From Biscogniauxia marginata (Eukaryota > Ascomycota > Sordariomycetes > Xylariales > Xylariaceae), in the NCBI GenBank assembly GCA_022695795.1, contig MU404086.1:62001-126000 (forward strand): a DNA stretch of 64,000 bases. The letters run 5' to 3'. The notes under the pieces were generated by a model. That model was not told where the DNA came from, made no database searches, and saw only the letters and a list, made by a program, of their open reading frames with translations. A program made the translations under genes and the position numbers. Positions 11,057-23,150 of the stretch are shown here, one piece after another (position 1 is the stretch's first letter; every line of letters starts with the position of its first letter).

Positions 11057-11755
11057 ATTATTTAATATATAAATATATAAAGTGTATATAAATAATAATA
11101 AATTATATAAAGAGAAAAAAAGAGCTTTATAAGTTATAAGTTTATAAGCTTTATATATAAACCTTTATTTCCTTTATTTAGTTAAGTTATTTAAAGCTAA
11201 GACTTATAAGGTCCTTTAAACTTTTAAAACCCCGTATTAATAAGTTAAAAAATAATATTATAATTAAAAAAGGGGGTTTAAAAAGTAATAATTAAATAAA
11301 AATTATATAATAAATAAAAATATAATTAATTTTATTTATTATTAATTCTTTATTTTAATTTTAAAAGGTTTTAACTCGGAAAATATAATAAATTAATTAA
11401 TTTAAATTATATATTAAAAAACTAAATATTTAATATAAAAAAAGTATTTGGTTTTTAAAACGTAAAACTAAAAAAGATAATTCGAATAATAATAATTATT
11501 AACTAATTTTAATACCGCGTAAATGTTTTTTAATAGTTAAAACTACGAAAATTATAAAAACTAGTAATGCGAGGTTATAAAAGTTCGAAAGACCTTATAA
11601 ATCTTAACTTTAAATAACCTAGTTAAATAAAAAAGATAAAGGTTTATAAAACGAAGCTTGTAAGTTAAAAGCTTATAAGGCTCCTTTTTTCTTTTTATAT
11701 AATTTATTATTATATATATATATATTATATACATTTATATTAATTAACTTACTTA
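11057..11755. repeat. Large inverted repeat (arms about 180 bp) enclosing repeat copy C
   Basis: The left arm, 11057-11239, and right arm, 11565-11755, are reverse complements of each other with RIP-type differences. For example, ACTTATAAGGTCCTTTAAAC on the left pairs with TCGAAAGACCTTATAAAT on the right, and TTTATTTAGTTAAGTTATTT pairs with AAATAACCTAGTTAAATAAA. The similarity runs out into the flanking AATTTATTATTAT/ATAATAATAAATT words. The 325-bp loop is repeat copy C. As one unit this could be a foldback element or an element with long terminal inverted repeats that contains, or was generated by, copy C. Confidence 0.55.
11240..11564 (+). repeat. Repeat copy C, solo transposon end
   Basis: This is the second direct copy of the right end of the 2.0-kb element, again ending in TATAAAAACTAG. 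No matching left end was found next to it, so it is a solo or truncated end. It is exactly enclosed by the two arms of a larger inverted repeat (see 11057-11755). Confidence 0.55.
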
Positions 11756-12141
11756 TTTATAAAGCACGTTAATTTAAATTATAATATAAATAAATAAATA
11801 AATAATTTTAATTTTTATAATTTATTTAAGTTATTTATTAAAAAGGTTTAATATTAACGAAGTTAATTAAAACCTTTATTTAAATTAAGTTTAATTTAAA
11901 CCTTAATCCGGCTTTTAAAGTTTTTCGTCTTTTTAATAATAAATAAGCTTTATTATTTTTATTTTTTAAAGTTTCTTTTAAAGTTTCTTTTAAAGTTTTT
12001 TATTTGTTTTTTTAATTTATATAAATTATTACGTGTAAATTTATTAGTAAATATATATGTAATAAAAGTAAATATTAAATAAAAACAAATAACGATAAAG
12101 TGAAACTAGTGTAATATTGATATTTATAAAAGGAACTATCT

Positions 12142-12174
12142 TATAAAGGTCGCGCGAAAAGCGCGATCTTTATA
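12142..12174. repeat. Stable hairpin-forming inverted repeat
   Basis: Two 14-base arms, TATAAAGGTCGCGC and GCGCGATCTTTATA, flank the loop GAAAA. They are complementary except for one G opposite T. The CGCGC core stands out because the surrounding DNA has almost no G or C. It could be a terminator-like or structural element of a repeat; no adjacent gene is known. Confidence 0.5.
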
Positions 12175-12480
12175 TATTACAAGGTACCTAAGTATAAAGG
12201 TATATAAATATAAAGAGACATAGTTACTCTTATTAAGTAACAACACTTAAGTGCTTGTCATTTAACCATTAAAATTATTTTATTTCCCTATGTATTCCAC
12301 TATAAAAATCAGAAGTGTTTACACTTTAATTTTCAACGTATTTAAATTTTTAAGAGGTGCTTATAAACCTTTCCCAAGGATTTAAGCACGAGCCGGGCTT
12401 ACTAGGCATTTTATTAATATTATTAATATTATCACAGTCTTAACAGTTTATTTATAAACGGGACTTTAGTTTATTTACTT

Positions 12481-13518
12481 ACCTATTTAAGTGTTTAACT
12501 ATCGCGAGACAAGAGGAAGGAAGGAAAGAAACATTAAAATTACGTAAGGGAATCCTCCTTTTGTCTCTGCGGTTCATCGCGCAGGCTGCCACGGGTGTAG
12601 CTGTGAAGGGGTATAGGTCGAGGCGAGGTAAAAGGCGGGTGGGCTGGCTGGCTAAGAGGGGTGACGCTTTATTCCCTCTTAAACTGTATTGCCTTGTAAG
12701 CACTTACGGAGCAGCCATACGAAGGGCAAAATATAGATAATGGACACGAACCACGAACGCTTCACGCAACGCACCTGGTGCCAACCCGCACAACTGTTGT
12801 TCGTATTAAATTATGAATACCGTGTGATGTTGCTATATACATCCCTCCCCCTTTACCCCTATTATCCTTCCACGACCGCCCCTTTCTCTTCGTATCCGTA
12901 CGTACGTACATAAAACTATGATGATAAGGTATCATAAGCAGGAAATGCTCATCATCATTACAAAAGGGAAAAAAAAAACCCCTTGGTTCCCTAGCATTCA
13001 TCCCTCTATCCTCCTCATAAACTAAAGATATTATTAACCCTGAACTCCTCATTTTGTCCAGTCTACAGTAAACTCCCAGACCATGGTATTTTACACGTGA
13101 CGTTCCTTCAACGCGAATGATGCAAGTGTGATTAAAAAAAAAAGCCAGAGCTCTTCGTCGATACTTCTTTTCCCCATTCGACGCCATGGCAATGCCAAAA
13201 CAGGAGGGTAATGAAAAAAAAAGAGAAGGTGATCAAAACTTGCAAAAAACAGAAGCCTTTCCTCCTTTCCTTCCGTATATTTCGCGACGCCAGAGGGGTA
13301 TATAATATCCATGATAACTGCTGCTATCCTTCTCTCACACCTCTCCGCCCTCTACATTTTCCTCCCCTTAAGTGATGTGTACATCCATCGTCCCATCTAT
13401 AATACCGCCTCGACAGAGATAGCAGAGCAGTCTTCCGTACCAATTGCCAAAGGGGCCATCCTCCTCGTGTCATTATCGTAGAGCCAAGTAGTCAAGTCGC
13501 CCCGACCATAGGGGAATC
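12481..13518. other. Intergenic: 3' flank of the zinc-binding protein gene
   Basis: This is normal-composition DNA between the RIP block and the minus-strand gene ending at 13519. It includes A-rich runs (about 12965-12980, 13130-13145, 13213-13225). The small open frames here (such as 12762-13187) have no family features and probably lie in or beyond the 3' UTR. Confidence 0.5.
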
Positions 13519-14583
13519 CTACGCCCCTTCTATACCGGCCAGGCAGCCCAGGCAGACCACGTCGCCCTCGCTCCCGCGCTCCACGCAACACCCGCTACAG
13601 ATGACTTCGCGGTGGCCGCGGCCGCTCCAACCGCCATCGCCACCTTCTCCTTTCTGGTGTCTCGTTGATGAGTCTTGGTTGTCGTGGCTGATATCATGGC
13701 CATCATTGCAGTCATCGTCTATATCGCGCATGGTGAAGGACGTAGATTGCTCGTCATCGTCTCCCTCTGTTGTAGCAGACAGGTCATTGTCGATACCCGT
13801 CTCCGCCCCTGTAGACTGTGCTCCTGATGAGAGCCATCCCGGACACGCGCGTATGCACACAAAGCACGTCCGCCGGCCGCAGCCCATACAGTCCGCAAAG
13901 GAGTCGAGGTCTGACTTCTTGGTCGGTTTGCGGTGGCAGATGTGGCAGGGGCTTAGTAATTGTGCCGAGGAATTTGTTCTGCTTGCTGCGTTTGGTCGGG
14001 CGTCGGATGCGTTGTGTACTTGTGGAGAGAGGGGAGGCGTCGGGTGAGCATGCGAGAAGTACGACTGCTGCCGCTGCTGTTGATGGTGATGAGGGTGAGG
14101 ATGGTCGCCATGGCGTGATTGTGACGTCGGGCTCGAGGGTTGTTCGTCTTCGTTCACGAGCCGGAACCGCTTGCTCGTAGGCAGAGGGATCGTCTTCCGT
14201 GGGACGTTGTGGAAGGGCGAGGAGGCCGCTACCGAAGCCGGGCCGCGGTTTGGGGAAGAGATTAACCGCTCGCTGTTGTCAATGGCGGATAGTAGGTTCT
14301 GGGACTCGTTGTTGAAATGTGTTGTCAAGTTGTTCGGAACAGAGGATCTGTTGCTGTTAGCTGCCATTGCCGAGGATATAGTATGACAAGCCAAAGAAAG
14401 AGAAGTAGTTTGAGGTGCTGCTAGTGGGGGCGAGTCATACAATGGCATCTGCACTTCGTCGTCATCTCGCCGCCTCTTCTTGCTCGTTGGCGAGAGCGTA
14501 GGCGACTCGGAATGCGTCACTGCCGGCATTTGGCTTGGCTGGCTGATGGTCTGCCTGTCTAAATCGAGTGGTAGTTGGAACAA
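13519..14583 (-). CDS. Hypothetical nuclear protein with a RING-like Cys-rich zinc-binding region
   Basis: A single open frame of 354 residues. Residues 1-210 are low-complexity and Ser/Pro-rich, with a basic cluster KKRRRD (35-40) that could be a nuclear localisation signal and a His/Gln run (161-173). A Cys-rich block follows: CHIC (213-216), CMGC (232-235), CFVC (240-243) and Cys247, then an acidic spacer and a second cluster, CSGCC (329-333) and CLGC (344-347). The spacing resembles a cross-braced zinc finger interrupted by an insertion. Similar uncharacterised ascomycete proteins exist as far as I recall, but I cannot name a function. The start is the first ATG of the frame; an alternative is Met19. 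The gene sits at the border of the RIP block. Confidence 0.8.
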   Translation of the reverse strand: MFQLPLDLDRQTISQPSQMPAVTHSESPTLSPTSKKRRRDDDEVQMPLYDSPPLAAPQTTSLSLACHTISSAMAANSNRSSVPNNLTTHFNNESQNLLSAIDNSERLISSPNRGPASVAASSPFHNVPRKTIPLPTSKRFRLVNEDEQPSSPTSQSRHGDHPHPHHHQQQRQQSYFSHAHPTPPLSPQVHNASDARPNAASRTNSSAQLLSPCHICHRKPTKKSDLDSFADCMGCGRRTCFVCIRACPGWLSSGAQSTGAETGIDNDLSATTEGDDDEQSTSFTMRDIDDDCNDGHDISHDNQDSSTRHQKGEGGDGGWSGRGHREVICSGCCVERGSEGDVVCLGCLAGIEGA

Positions 14584-16803
14584 ATAATAATACAGGTAAA
14601 TCCTCTCTTAAGTTCTTTTTCTCTCTCGTTTTCTTCTCGTCTGGCCAAATCCAAATGAGGTGAGCCGCAGTAATCAGGCCCTTGACTCTAGCTTTTGTGT
14701 GAAGGGGGAAGATTCATAAATGTAGACTTGTGGGCATTCGTGTGTGGTGAGGAATTATAATTATGGAATGCCTTGGCCAGGAAAAACAGCTCTGGACGGG
14801 TTTGACGAGCGACACATGAGAGGTAGTTTGTGCCTAGGTTTCTTCCTGTAGGTGGTAGAGGCAATACTGGAGGTAGTCAGTGGACAAGATTGGTTGGTTG
14901 GATGGATTAATCCTGTCGGGTCAAGGAACCCCGGTGCTGTGCTGTGCTATGCCGATGCCGTGCCGTGCTACATACGCAGCAACCTGGACCTGAAAGAAGG
15001 GCATTGGAGTGACCAATATTTGCCCATTAGAGTTAGCAACCGACATTTTAGGCCATGTTTCATGGCGAGGTGCCTGGGGGAGGAAACCAATTTAGCGCCT
15101 AAGGCGGCTAAACTCGGTGTAGATCTTTCACAATTCACTTTTGTGCCTAACTTGAGTAATACTTAAGTACCTCCCCAACTGGGACGATAATACCTTGGGT
15201 ACCTTCTGTTGTCTTGATATTCACATTAAATCGTCCCATATTGACCCCTTTAGCTTCAACTTAGGTACACACAACCCACGGTAGGTTCTCGCTAGGAAAA
15301 CTAGCTCTATATCAGACAGATCTCTTGTCGAATTCAGCCATGTCATTCAACAACTGTGGAACTCAAGCTATAACAACTCAACATTTACGGATGGTTCTTC
15401 ACTAAAGACGACTCAACAGCTGCCAAATGATACCAAAAGCATGCTGATACTTGTCCATAAATCGTGTATCACCAATATGACTCTAGGAAGTTTCTTCCTA
15501 TAGGATTCCAGGTACACACATATATACCTCTCCAACTGGAAATGAGTCAATCGAAGAAGAGGCTCATGTACCTAGGATGAATACGTGCCAATGATGTTGG
15601 AATCCAGGAAGCACCCACCATGAAACTTGATCCGAGAACGCTGTACTGTCTCCATTGCCACGTTTACTACTCGATGGTAAAGCAAATTCCATCGGCTTGG
15701 CGATGTACTTCATGGTGGGAAACAACTTAGTGGCCAACCTAGGTAGTTCGACAGAAGATGGCTTTTCATTCTAGCACGTGTTCAAACTACGTGGGCCAGA
15801 GAGCGAACTTAGCTAGTTAGGGGTCGACTCTACTGGTGTTCTAAGTCCTAAGTGGAATGGATATGGGGTTGTTCGAGCGTGATTCCCGTTGTTATTCGAC
15901 ATAGCCTCCTGCATACTTAACAGACCCATACCCTCACGAAAGTATATATTAAAAAAAAGATGCCTGTTATCGAGCCACACAGCTTCCGTAATCGTATCCC
16001 AACTCTGTAGAGGAATCAGCCAAGATCGTGGGGTGCACAAAAACCTCTAGTGCATGTCTTCAGGTCAGGGACTCCGCAAGGAATTAGTAAGATCATGATA
16101 TCGATCATGTCCTCTGATCGTGGAGGAGACAACACACGCCATTAGTGGCATGTCCAAATACCAGGCAGAGTTGGTGCCCCCGTGGCAAGCGTGTACACGT
16201 AGAGGTCAAGGAAATGACAAAACTTGGTATCATGGTCTTCGGCCGAGGCGAATTACACAAGAACTCATGATTCAAAAATATCGATCTTCAATTTGCCAAA
16301 CAAATTGTCGTGTCTGTGCTTTCAGGGGATTCGTTCTAGAAACGTATTAGATGTACAGCGAGGAATGAATTCGGTAGAGTACGCCCGGGGCTTAATTAAA
16401 GACTATGTACTGTGCAATAGATAGCACTCATAACTGGCTACCTAAGATACATGTAGGTTTGGGGAGTCCAAACATTGTAGTCAGTTACCTTCAATGGGGA
16501 GTAACAAGGCCTGATAGGTCTCATAAATATGTGGAGACGCTTTCTCGAAGTCACGGTGCGGCAATCTGATAAGACAATCATCGCTGTCACGTGGCCAAAA
16601 ACTAGTTTTATCCAATCCGGAGGCTTCCCTGGACGAGCGACCCCAGATTTACTGCAGGTTTCATCGATTCCTCAGCCTTCACATACCGACACGCCTACTT
16701 TCCCCTTCAACATCCATCGCGAAACCAGCGGTACCAACGATTTACATCCTATATCCAACAGGCCACCTCCCCGACACCGTCGACCAACTGTATTCATCAA
16801 GAT
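14584..16803. other. Intergenic region, no gene recognised
   Basis: This 2.2-kb region holds the upstream flanks of two divergent genes. Scattered short words such as GGTACCT and CCTAGGTA belong to the dispersed intergenic motif. The small frames (14852-15166 +, 15813-16040 -, 16120-16350 +) lack family features or convincing codon use, and I would not annotate them. Confidence 0.5.
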
Positions 16804-17456
16804 ATGAGTCGCGCCGGCAAGCTTGGCCCCGAGCAGCTACCGTAAGTCACCGTGCCGAACCGCCATGACACCCCACAGGCCGACAATCCTTCCTGGTATA
16901 TTACTAGGTACTAACTTGGCTGTAGGATCTTGTTCGTAAAGAATCTAAAGTGCGTCGCTTAACCATCCAACAGCAGCCATGCGTACTTGAACTAACCATT
17001 GGTCCGTCAGCTACGAGGTCACATCCGAGGCGCTGTGGAAGCTTTTCGACCCGGACCAGCAGCGCATCGTCCGGTACGTCCCGGTCCCAACCCCAACTAC
17101 CACCTCACCCCCCTACATCAGTACCTTCTTAGCTAACCGTCCTCGCCAGCCAAATCCGCCAAGGCATCTCGGTCGAAGCCAAGGGAACTGCCTATGTTGT
17201 CTTCTGGAACATCATGGACGCGAAGAACGCTATCGAGACGCTGAACGGCCGCAATTTCCAGAACCGTTACCTCGTTGGTACGTCCCCCGCCATCACCGCC
17301 AGTCGTCATACCGTCTATCCCCGTATATAACTAACGTGCTGGGTAGTGCTCTGGCATCAGCCGGAAAAGACCCTTAAAGCCAAGGAGTCAAAAGAGGACA
17401 TGGAGGCCCGCAAGGAGAGTTTAGAAAACCTCAAGATGCGCCATGGCATCGTTTGA
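16804..17456 (+). CDS. SF3B6: SF3b complex subunit p14 / SF3B6 (pre-mRNA branch-site protein)
   Basis: Five exons, 16804-16841, 16926-16949, 17011-17073, 17150-17277 and 17347-17456, give 120 residues (human p14 is about 125). p14 is a small RRM protein of the U2 snRNP SF3b complex that contacts the branch adenosine in the spliceosome. The joined RRM shows RNP2 as ILFVKNLNY and RNP1 as GTAYVVFW, followed by DAKNAIETLNG, NRYLVVL and a charged C-terminal helix, all in the order of the family. Donors are GTAAGT, GTGCGT, GTACGT and GTACGT. Exon 2 is only 24 nt. A Ser/Thr-rich frame just downstream (17472-17717) is probably 3' UTR. Confidence 0.93.
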
Positions 17457-19055
17457 CGATTAGACGGGTCTGTGGACCGACTTCAGACTCGCTCTCGCGC
17501 CGTGTCTGCAGTCCCGTCTCTATCTTCCACCAGCTCTAGCTCTACCGCCACCTCTACGACGTCGGTCACGAAGGATCCGATTTCGGTGGTGCGCAACAAT
17601 AAGAACAACGACACCAAGAGCAAGCCAGACGACGTCGCTGGTCACATACGAAGGGTTGCACTGAGCTTCGTACGAGGTATTCTTCCGCAGAAACCTAACA
17701 AGCTGTGCATAACTTGACTCAGCATATTGTACACAATTGTGTAAACATAGGAACTCAAGGTCATCTGGGGTGATATTTCACGGGCCTTCGGGAGATTGGC
17801 TTTTGCTCGGGATTAGGTGCCCCCTTTTTTCAAAACAGATGCGAGTCACTCTTTAGGGGGGAGGCCTACGGATTGAGGGTGGACACCAGTCAGAAAGCTT
17901 CACTGTTGTTTCGATGGTCTTACGGTTTGGCACAATGCCAACGACGCATTGGTGTTTATTTTGCATTTGGGCATGACTTCGCGATATTACTTCTTCACGA
18001 ACCTGAAGGCTTGTGGCTTTATATGAGAATGCAAAAGAAACCTTCCAGGTTTATTTCACCAACATCGTATTTAGCCCATGGCCTCGTCCGGGCGCGTCCC
18101 TTGTGAACTCTCAACTGACGATATTTGTTGGTGATGTATCGGCATTCTTGTCAACCAAACCTTGTTATTTAGTGCCTATGGCGTGATGGTACCTACCTAC
18201 TACCTCAACTATGGATGCTACTCGTGTCGCCTATGGATGTACCTAAGGGCTGTGTTACCTAGCAGGCCTGCTGGTGACAGAGTACAAAAATTCCGATAAC
18301 GGCAGGTTCCATCTCCAGGTAGGTTCAGTGTAACAAGAAGTGGCTGATGGGTTAGGTTACTAGGTAGGTCACATCCATGATATGTAGTATGTATTGGTGT
18401 AACTAGGTAATTACAGGTAGGCAGCTACATAATTACCCCCTCCCTTACTGCCTAACTCTAAAGTTTAACAAAGTTTTACTTTATGTAGGTACATATAGGC
18501 TAATGAGACGCGCTAAGCCTCCAAGCTCAGCCGGCGATCGACGGCTAAAAGTGCCCGTCCCAGTCCACCAGGGCTGTCAGCAGGCCCCGAGGCACTTGCA
18601 GGCTGCAATATACATATGTCATAGACTGTGGCTTTAACGGCGGTAAAAGTCGAATACGTAGGCACCTCAGGTAAAGGTAGGTAGTAATTCGGGAGCGCCA
18701 AGGATTCATTCGGCTTCAACAATCTAATGTCGTGGTTTTCTCAACTTGCCCCTCGATCCTTTTCCTAAACCGAAACCACTTTTCATTCTATTCTCGTATT
18801 TATCACGCCCATCGGACTTTTTCTTTTTTTCTTTGTATAGGTGACAACACGTAAATGCACTCTGTAACATTAGTTGAGACTGGATCCTTGGCATAATCCT
18901 ACAATTATCGGTCCTCCACTCCAGAGCGGGACGGCCTACTTCAGGTCTCAAGTTGGAAGCGCAATTCATTCGCTCCTCGACTCGTCCCCTGTGTTTATGT
19001 CTCTGCTCATTCCGCGCCCGAGGACTCCTTAAAGGCACCGCGAAAGAAACTTCAA
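17457..19055. other. Intergenic region with TAGGTACCT-type motifs
   Basis: No gene recognised. The first 250 bp are likely SF3B6 3' UTR. Around 18180-18440 there are many GGTACCTACC, TAGGTTACTAGGTAGG and related words. Frames at 17873-18106 (+) and 18513-19071 (-) have no family signal. Confidence 0.5.
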
Positions 19056-20301
19056 ATGACTTTGTCTTCAACAGTCGAAGCCGCCGTCACCGCTCTCTTC
19101 CACGATGGTCCTTCTTCGGTAGCGACAACCACGTCCAACGTAGCCATCGGTGTTGATATCCCGTCGCCAACAATAGACATGACCTCGATTATCGCGTCAA
19201 CTGCCAGCGCCGTGGCAGCTGCTGCGACATCAGCAGTACCTCCGGGTGGTGGCGATGGCGACAGCGACGGCGGTGGAGGAGGCGAATGCCGGCTGCTAGG
19301 GCCCTTTGCTCTGTTCGTTCAGCTCGCGCTCGGTGGCCTGGCGCTCTTGTCCCTCGTCTACAAGCGATGGCGAGAGCGGCCCCAGCGACCGCTCAAGATC
19401 TGGTTCTTCGACGTGTCCAAGCAGGTCTTTGGCTCTGTCTTGGTACATGTCGCCAACGTCTTCATGTCGATGCTCACTAGCGGCCGATTCTCTATTAAGT
19501 TGGAGCCGGTCAGTGTGCAGACGGCGCACAGGCTGCTACGAAGGGACGAGGGGGAATACGTGCCAAATCCCTGTTCGTTCTACTTGCTAAACTTAGCTAT
19601 CGATGTAAGTCCTCGCACAGTCGCGATGCTAGAGATAATTGACACAGAAGCTAACACGTCCTATCCAGACCACCCTCGGTATCCCAATTCTCATCATCTT
19701 GCTCCGAATTACCACCGGCCTCGTCTCCTACACGTCGATGGGGAAGCCACCCGAGTCGATCCAATCCGGCTACTATGGTAACCCACCAAATGCTTGGTGG
19801 TGGCTGAAACAGTCTGTCATCTACTTCTGCGGTCTGTTCGGCATGAAGATCTGCGTGCTCATTATTTTCTTGATATTACCATGGATATCTCGTGTGGGCG
19901 ACTGGGCACTGAAGTGGACCGAGGGCAACGAGCGGGTACAGATCGTCTTCGTCATGATGCTGTTCCCTCTCATCATGAATGTGATGCAATTATACATCAT
20001 AGACAGCTTCATCAAGAAGAAAGAGACGGACCACGAAATACTACCGGCAGAAGACGGAGATGAGCGCGACCCTTTCGATAGTGTTATCGAAGATAGCGAC
20101 GACGAGTCAAACAGTGGCGAAAGTAGCGAGAGTATGAAGCTCTCAAGGTCGACGAGTTTCAGGAATGCAGGGCGTAGTGGAACGAAGATTGGGCACGAGG
20201 AGTACGACCCTGACCTCGACGGTCAGACTGTGGTAGGGAGTAACAGGAGCCGAGAGGAGAGGGGGAAAGCACTGCCCAAGGAATTGATTCCTCCTGAGTA
20301 A
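19056..20301 (+). CDS. STIMATE/YPL162C-family multi-pass membrane protein (vacuolar/ER)
   Basis: Two exons, 19056-19604 and 19669-20301 (64-bp intron, donor GTAAGT), give 393 residues. After an N-terminal Ser/Thr/Gly-rich segment of about 75 residues come about five hydrophobic segments. The conserved core contains the family signature KIWFFDVSKQVFG, then HVANVFMSML, NPCSFYLLN and LAIDTTLGIPILI, which line up with human STIMATE (TMEM110) and yeast vacuolar membrane protein YPL162C. The last 80 residues are acidic, Ser-rich and cytosolic-looking. STIMATE promotes STIM1 function at ER-plasma membrane junctions in animals; the role in fungi, which lack STIM1, is not established. The start fits an ATG with A at -3. 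Confidence 0.88.
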
Positions 20302-23150
20302 TAAAGGTGGCACATGGATATGGAAAGGCGTTATACGGTCATTTAGGGGCGGCGTCCAGATTCTTTTTTGTCAAATTAGGGTATCGTAACAAAACAGTGC
20401 TTCCAGTCGCTAGTTGATAAGTACTGGCTACATCATCAGAAACAAATTAGAAAGTCCAGCGCATGCCAAGATTTCGTTTGGATAACTTGTTTTCCTCTCG
20501 ACTCTAGAGTTCCATTATGAGACCTCAAAGGTCCTTTGGCTTATTATCTGGAATTGCTGGGTTTATCATAAGACTGGTATACTATCCACTCGCGTCAATG
20601 TATCAGGTATTCACGCTACTCAATACACCGATCTTGTTCTCTTAAGATCAGACAAAGATCAAACGCTGGATTGACTTGAATATAAATATAATCACCGTCG
20701 TTTGTTGCCCACATTAGCAAGAGCACTGTGTAATATTGTCTCCTATTTCTCTTATTACTACCGGACCTCAACTCTAATACAAGGGATCTCTTTGATATAT
20801 AATAATAAATGCTCGCTAATATTAGCCCGCTGGATATGTTTAACTAAACTATGATAATCTGCTTTCCAATTATTTTTACACCTGAGATCCGCCGTTTATA
20901 ACTGGAGTATCTTCAGCGATTCATATTACATATACCCCCAACACGTATATATTGTACGTATATGTATAATGTCATTTACCTAGCACTCGAGAACTAATGC
21001 CGTATAGGGTCTATCCTAGCTACGCGGATAAGACACTTCGTATGTGTAAACTACCACTTAACACACCACATAGGCACTAGAGATCACTTATATATCTCCA
21101 ATAAATGAACTGTCTAATTATCTAGCATCTGTTTTTACCCTTGATAACAAGCACAGCTACAGTAAACGGGTTGGCGAAGGGGGCCAAAAGGTGACAACTA
21201 CTACATTGCTGTCGATCAAGGCAAATATGCACAATATCCCAGCGGTTCCGTGTCTAGTAAAGATAGCTACAACCCCTAAGAAAGGAGTAAGACCCGGATC
21301 GGGAGTATGACAGGCTTTGGGGGTAGACACGAGCCTAGTCTCCCGTAGGATATTGTACGCTATACTATGGCACAGGGACGCATAGCCAAATCACCATCAC
21401 TTCCGAGGAATCATCTTATCTTCACGATGAACTACCCTTCGTGACGCACTGCCTATGGGGAAGGAGTAGATGTTAGTCTCACCTAAGCATAGCCCATATG
21501 TATACCCAGACAATGCCCCTCTCTCATTGCACCCTTCAAGAAAACGTCTTATAATTCGCAGCTTCACGCCATCCTATCCGAGCATCCTATCCTGCTACCA
21601 ACTTGGTAGCGTCTACTAATCCTATGGCACACGCTCGCCTAGCAGAGGCTATAATTTCTAAGATGCCCCCTTATTTCAGAGAACCATGAGAAAGGCTCTT
21701 CGGAGGAGCAGTATACGTCAGAAAGTCAAACACTACCTACTTGGATAATATTCATGCCGAGTTATCGGAGGAGGTGGTGTATCTGTCAATAACAAAGGCT
21801 ACTCACTCCAGTCTTTGGGTACTTGCTTTCATCGTGGACTTATCTTTCTCTTCCACCCGTGACCTGATCTCCCTCGGGCCCTATGTATTGGCCTAAGAGG
21901 TACCTAGGCTACGTTCATTGAAAATCTGACGCGGTCGCAATGACCTTTTTATACGCTATGATATGTTCTTACAAGTGCCTCCTCTTTTGAAGTATTTACA
22001 TACGTTTAAGCGCCGGTACATATATAGCTGGGTGCATAGAATGAATGAAGTATCTAATATCTCAAATTTGCGATTTGGCAATATTTCATATCCGCTCCCT
22101 CCTGCCTAGAATAATAACTCGAGAAGTCGTAGTTCTGTACCTTGTCACTTCGAACAATATATGTACCTAGGTATAACTGCGTACAAGATAACTATAGTTA
22201 GCCATCCTTCTCGCCAACGCGACTTGCACTTGCGTTCGCCCCTTTTTTGCACAATGAAGGTTTTCTTGTTACTTAACAATTATTACATCGAAGTTAGCAA
22301 CAACGTAGACTTACTCGCAACAGGAAAAGAAACATAAAAGAAGAATACTAGGTTTTATTTATTTTATCCAAAAATCTTTTTTTTTTCGCTTTAGGATATT
22401 ATCCCAGCTCTGTTGTCTTTTCATGTCGAAATACTTCAACTTTCCTCTTACTTTGCGGTCTTTATGAGCTGTCCCTTCCATCGTTTGTTGGATTCCCGTT
22501 ATTAGCGGGGGGGTTTTTTTTTTACATTGTTTCAAAGCTTTTTCTTGAGATGTGCAGTTTTCTTGGTTATTTATTCATAATGAACGCGAATCCGCAATAT
22601 ATGAGGTTTACACTGTTGAGCGCCACCTTTAATATCTCGGTATTTACCAACGTTAACCCTATTAGGGACGATGAAAGCAAAGCTGTGAAGGCCTATGCGC
22701 AATCATCTCCCAATTTCGCGCTGCTGCTCTATATATATAGCATTGGCAAATGAAAGAATTCGGGAGTTTATCTCGTTTTCTTCCGGATGAAATATCCTCG
22801 CTGATTCCGCGGATAACTAGAAAACCCTTCTCAACCACAGCTTACAAGTTATTGGAAACTAGTAAGGAAGTGAAACTGGCTTATGGGGAAACAACGTGAC
22901 GTTCAAAGAGACAATGACTCTGCCGTTCGAGGAATAAGGGGAAGTGTAAAAAAGCAAAATACTATAACTAGAACATTTATACTCCAATTCTTCGTGAGGT
23001 CAACCTAGTTAGCCAATAATAGAGCCATAAGAATATCGATCTTAGACAGGGTTCAACCCGTGACAAGCGGATATCATGGTTTATATGAACTAGGTGCCTC
23101 TAAAAACTCTATAAAATACATACAGTAGGCAGATACCTCGTGTTAACTCA
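20302..23150. other. Intergenic region, 2.8 kb, no gene recognised
   Basis: Composition is ordinary to AT-rich and no open frame exceeds about 70 codons. No repeats beyond short homopolymers (T-run near 22380, G/T-runs near 22507) were seen. It separates the STIMATE-family gene from the 3' end of the minus-strand kinase gene. Confidence 0.5.

Larger units (their letters stand above)
6617..12480. repeat. AT-rich RIP-mutated repeat block without genes
   Basis: From about 7.1 to 12.1 kb the DNA is almost entirely A and T, with TpA dominant. Most remaining cytosines are followed by G or T, and CpA/TpG are rare. This is the footprint expected of repeat-induced point mutation in ascomycetes, where CpA becomes TpA in duplicated DNA. 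No open frame of useful length survives. Several repeat arms can still be matched by eye and are listed separately, as are GC-retaining islands at 9.37, 9.65-9.83, 10.48-10.57 and 12.1-12.4 kb. The left flank, 6617-7100, is the RPT1 3' UTR and transition sequence. Such blocks are typically heterochromatic; that is inferred here, not seen. Confidence 0.85.

Noticed and set aside
9651..12246. Full LTR retrotransposon spanning TGTTACGACC to TAACAACA
   Set aside because: No second LTR, target duplication, primer-binding site or reverse transcriptase remnant could be matched by eye.
17472..17717. Ser/Thr-rich frame after SF3B6
   Set aside because: Directly follows the stop codon of SF3B6 with no promoter or family signal; most likely 3' UTR.
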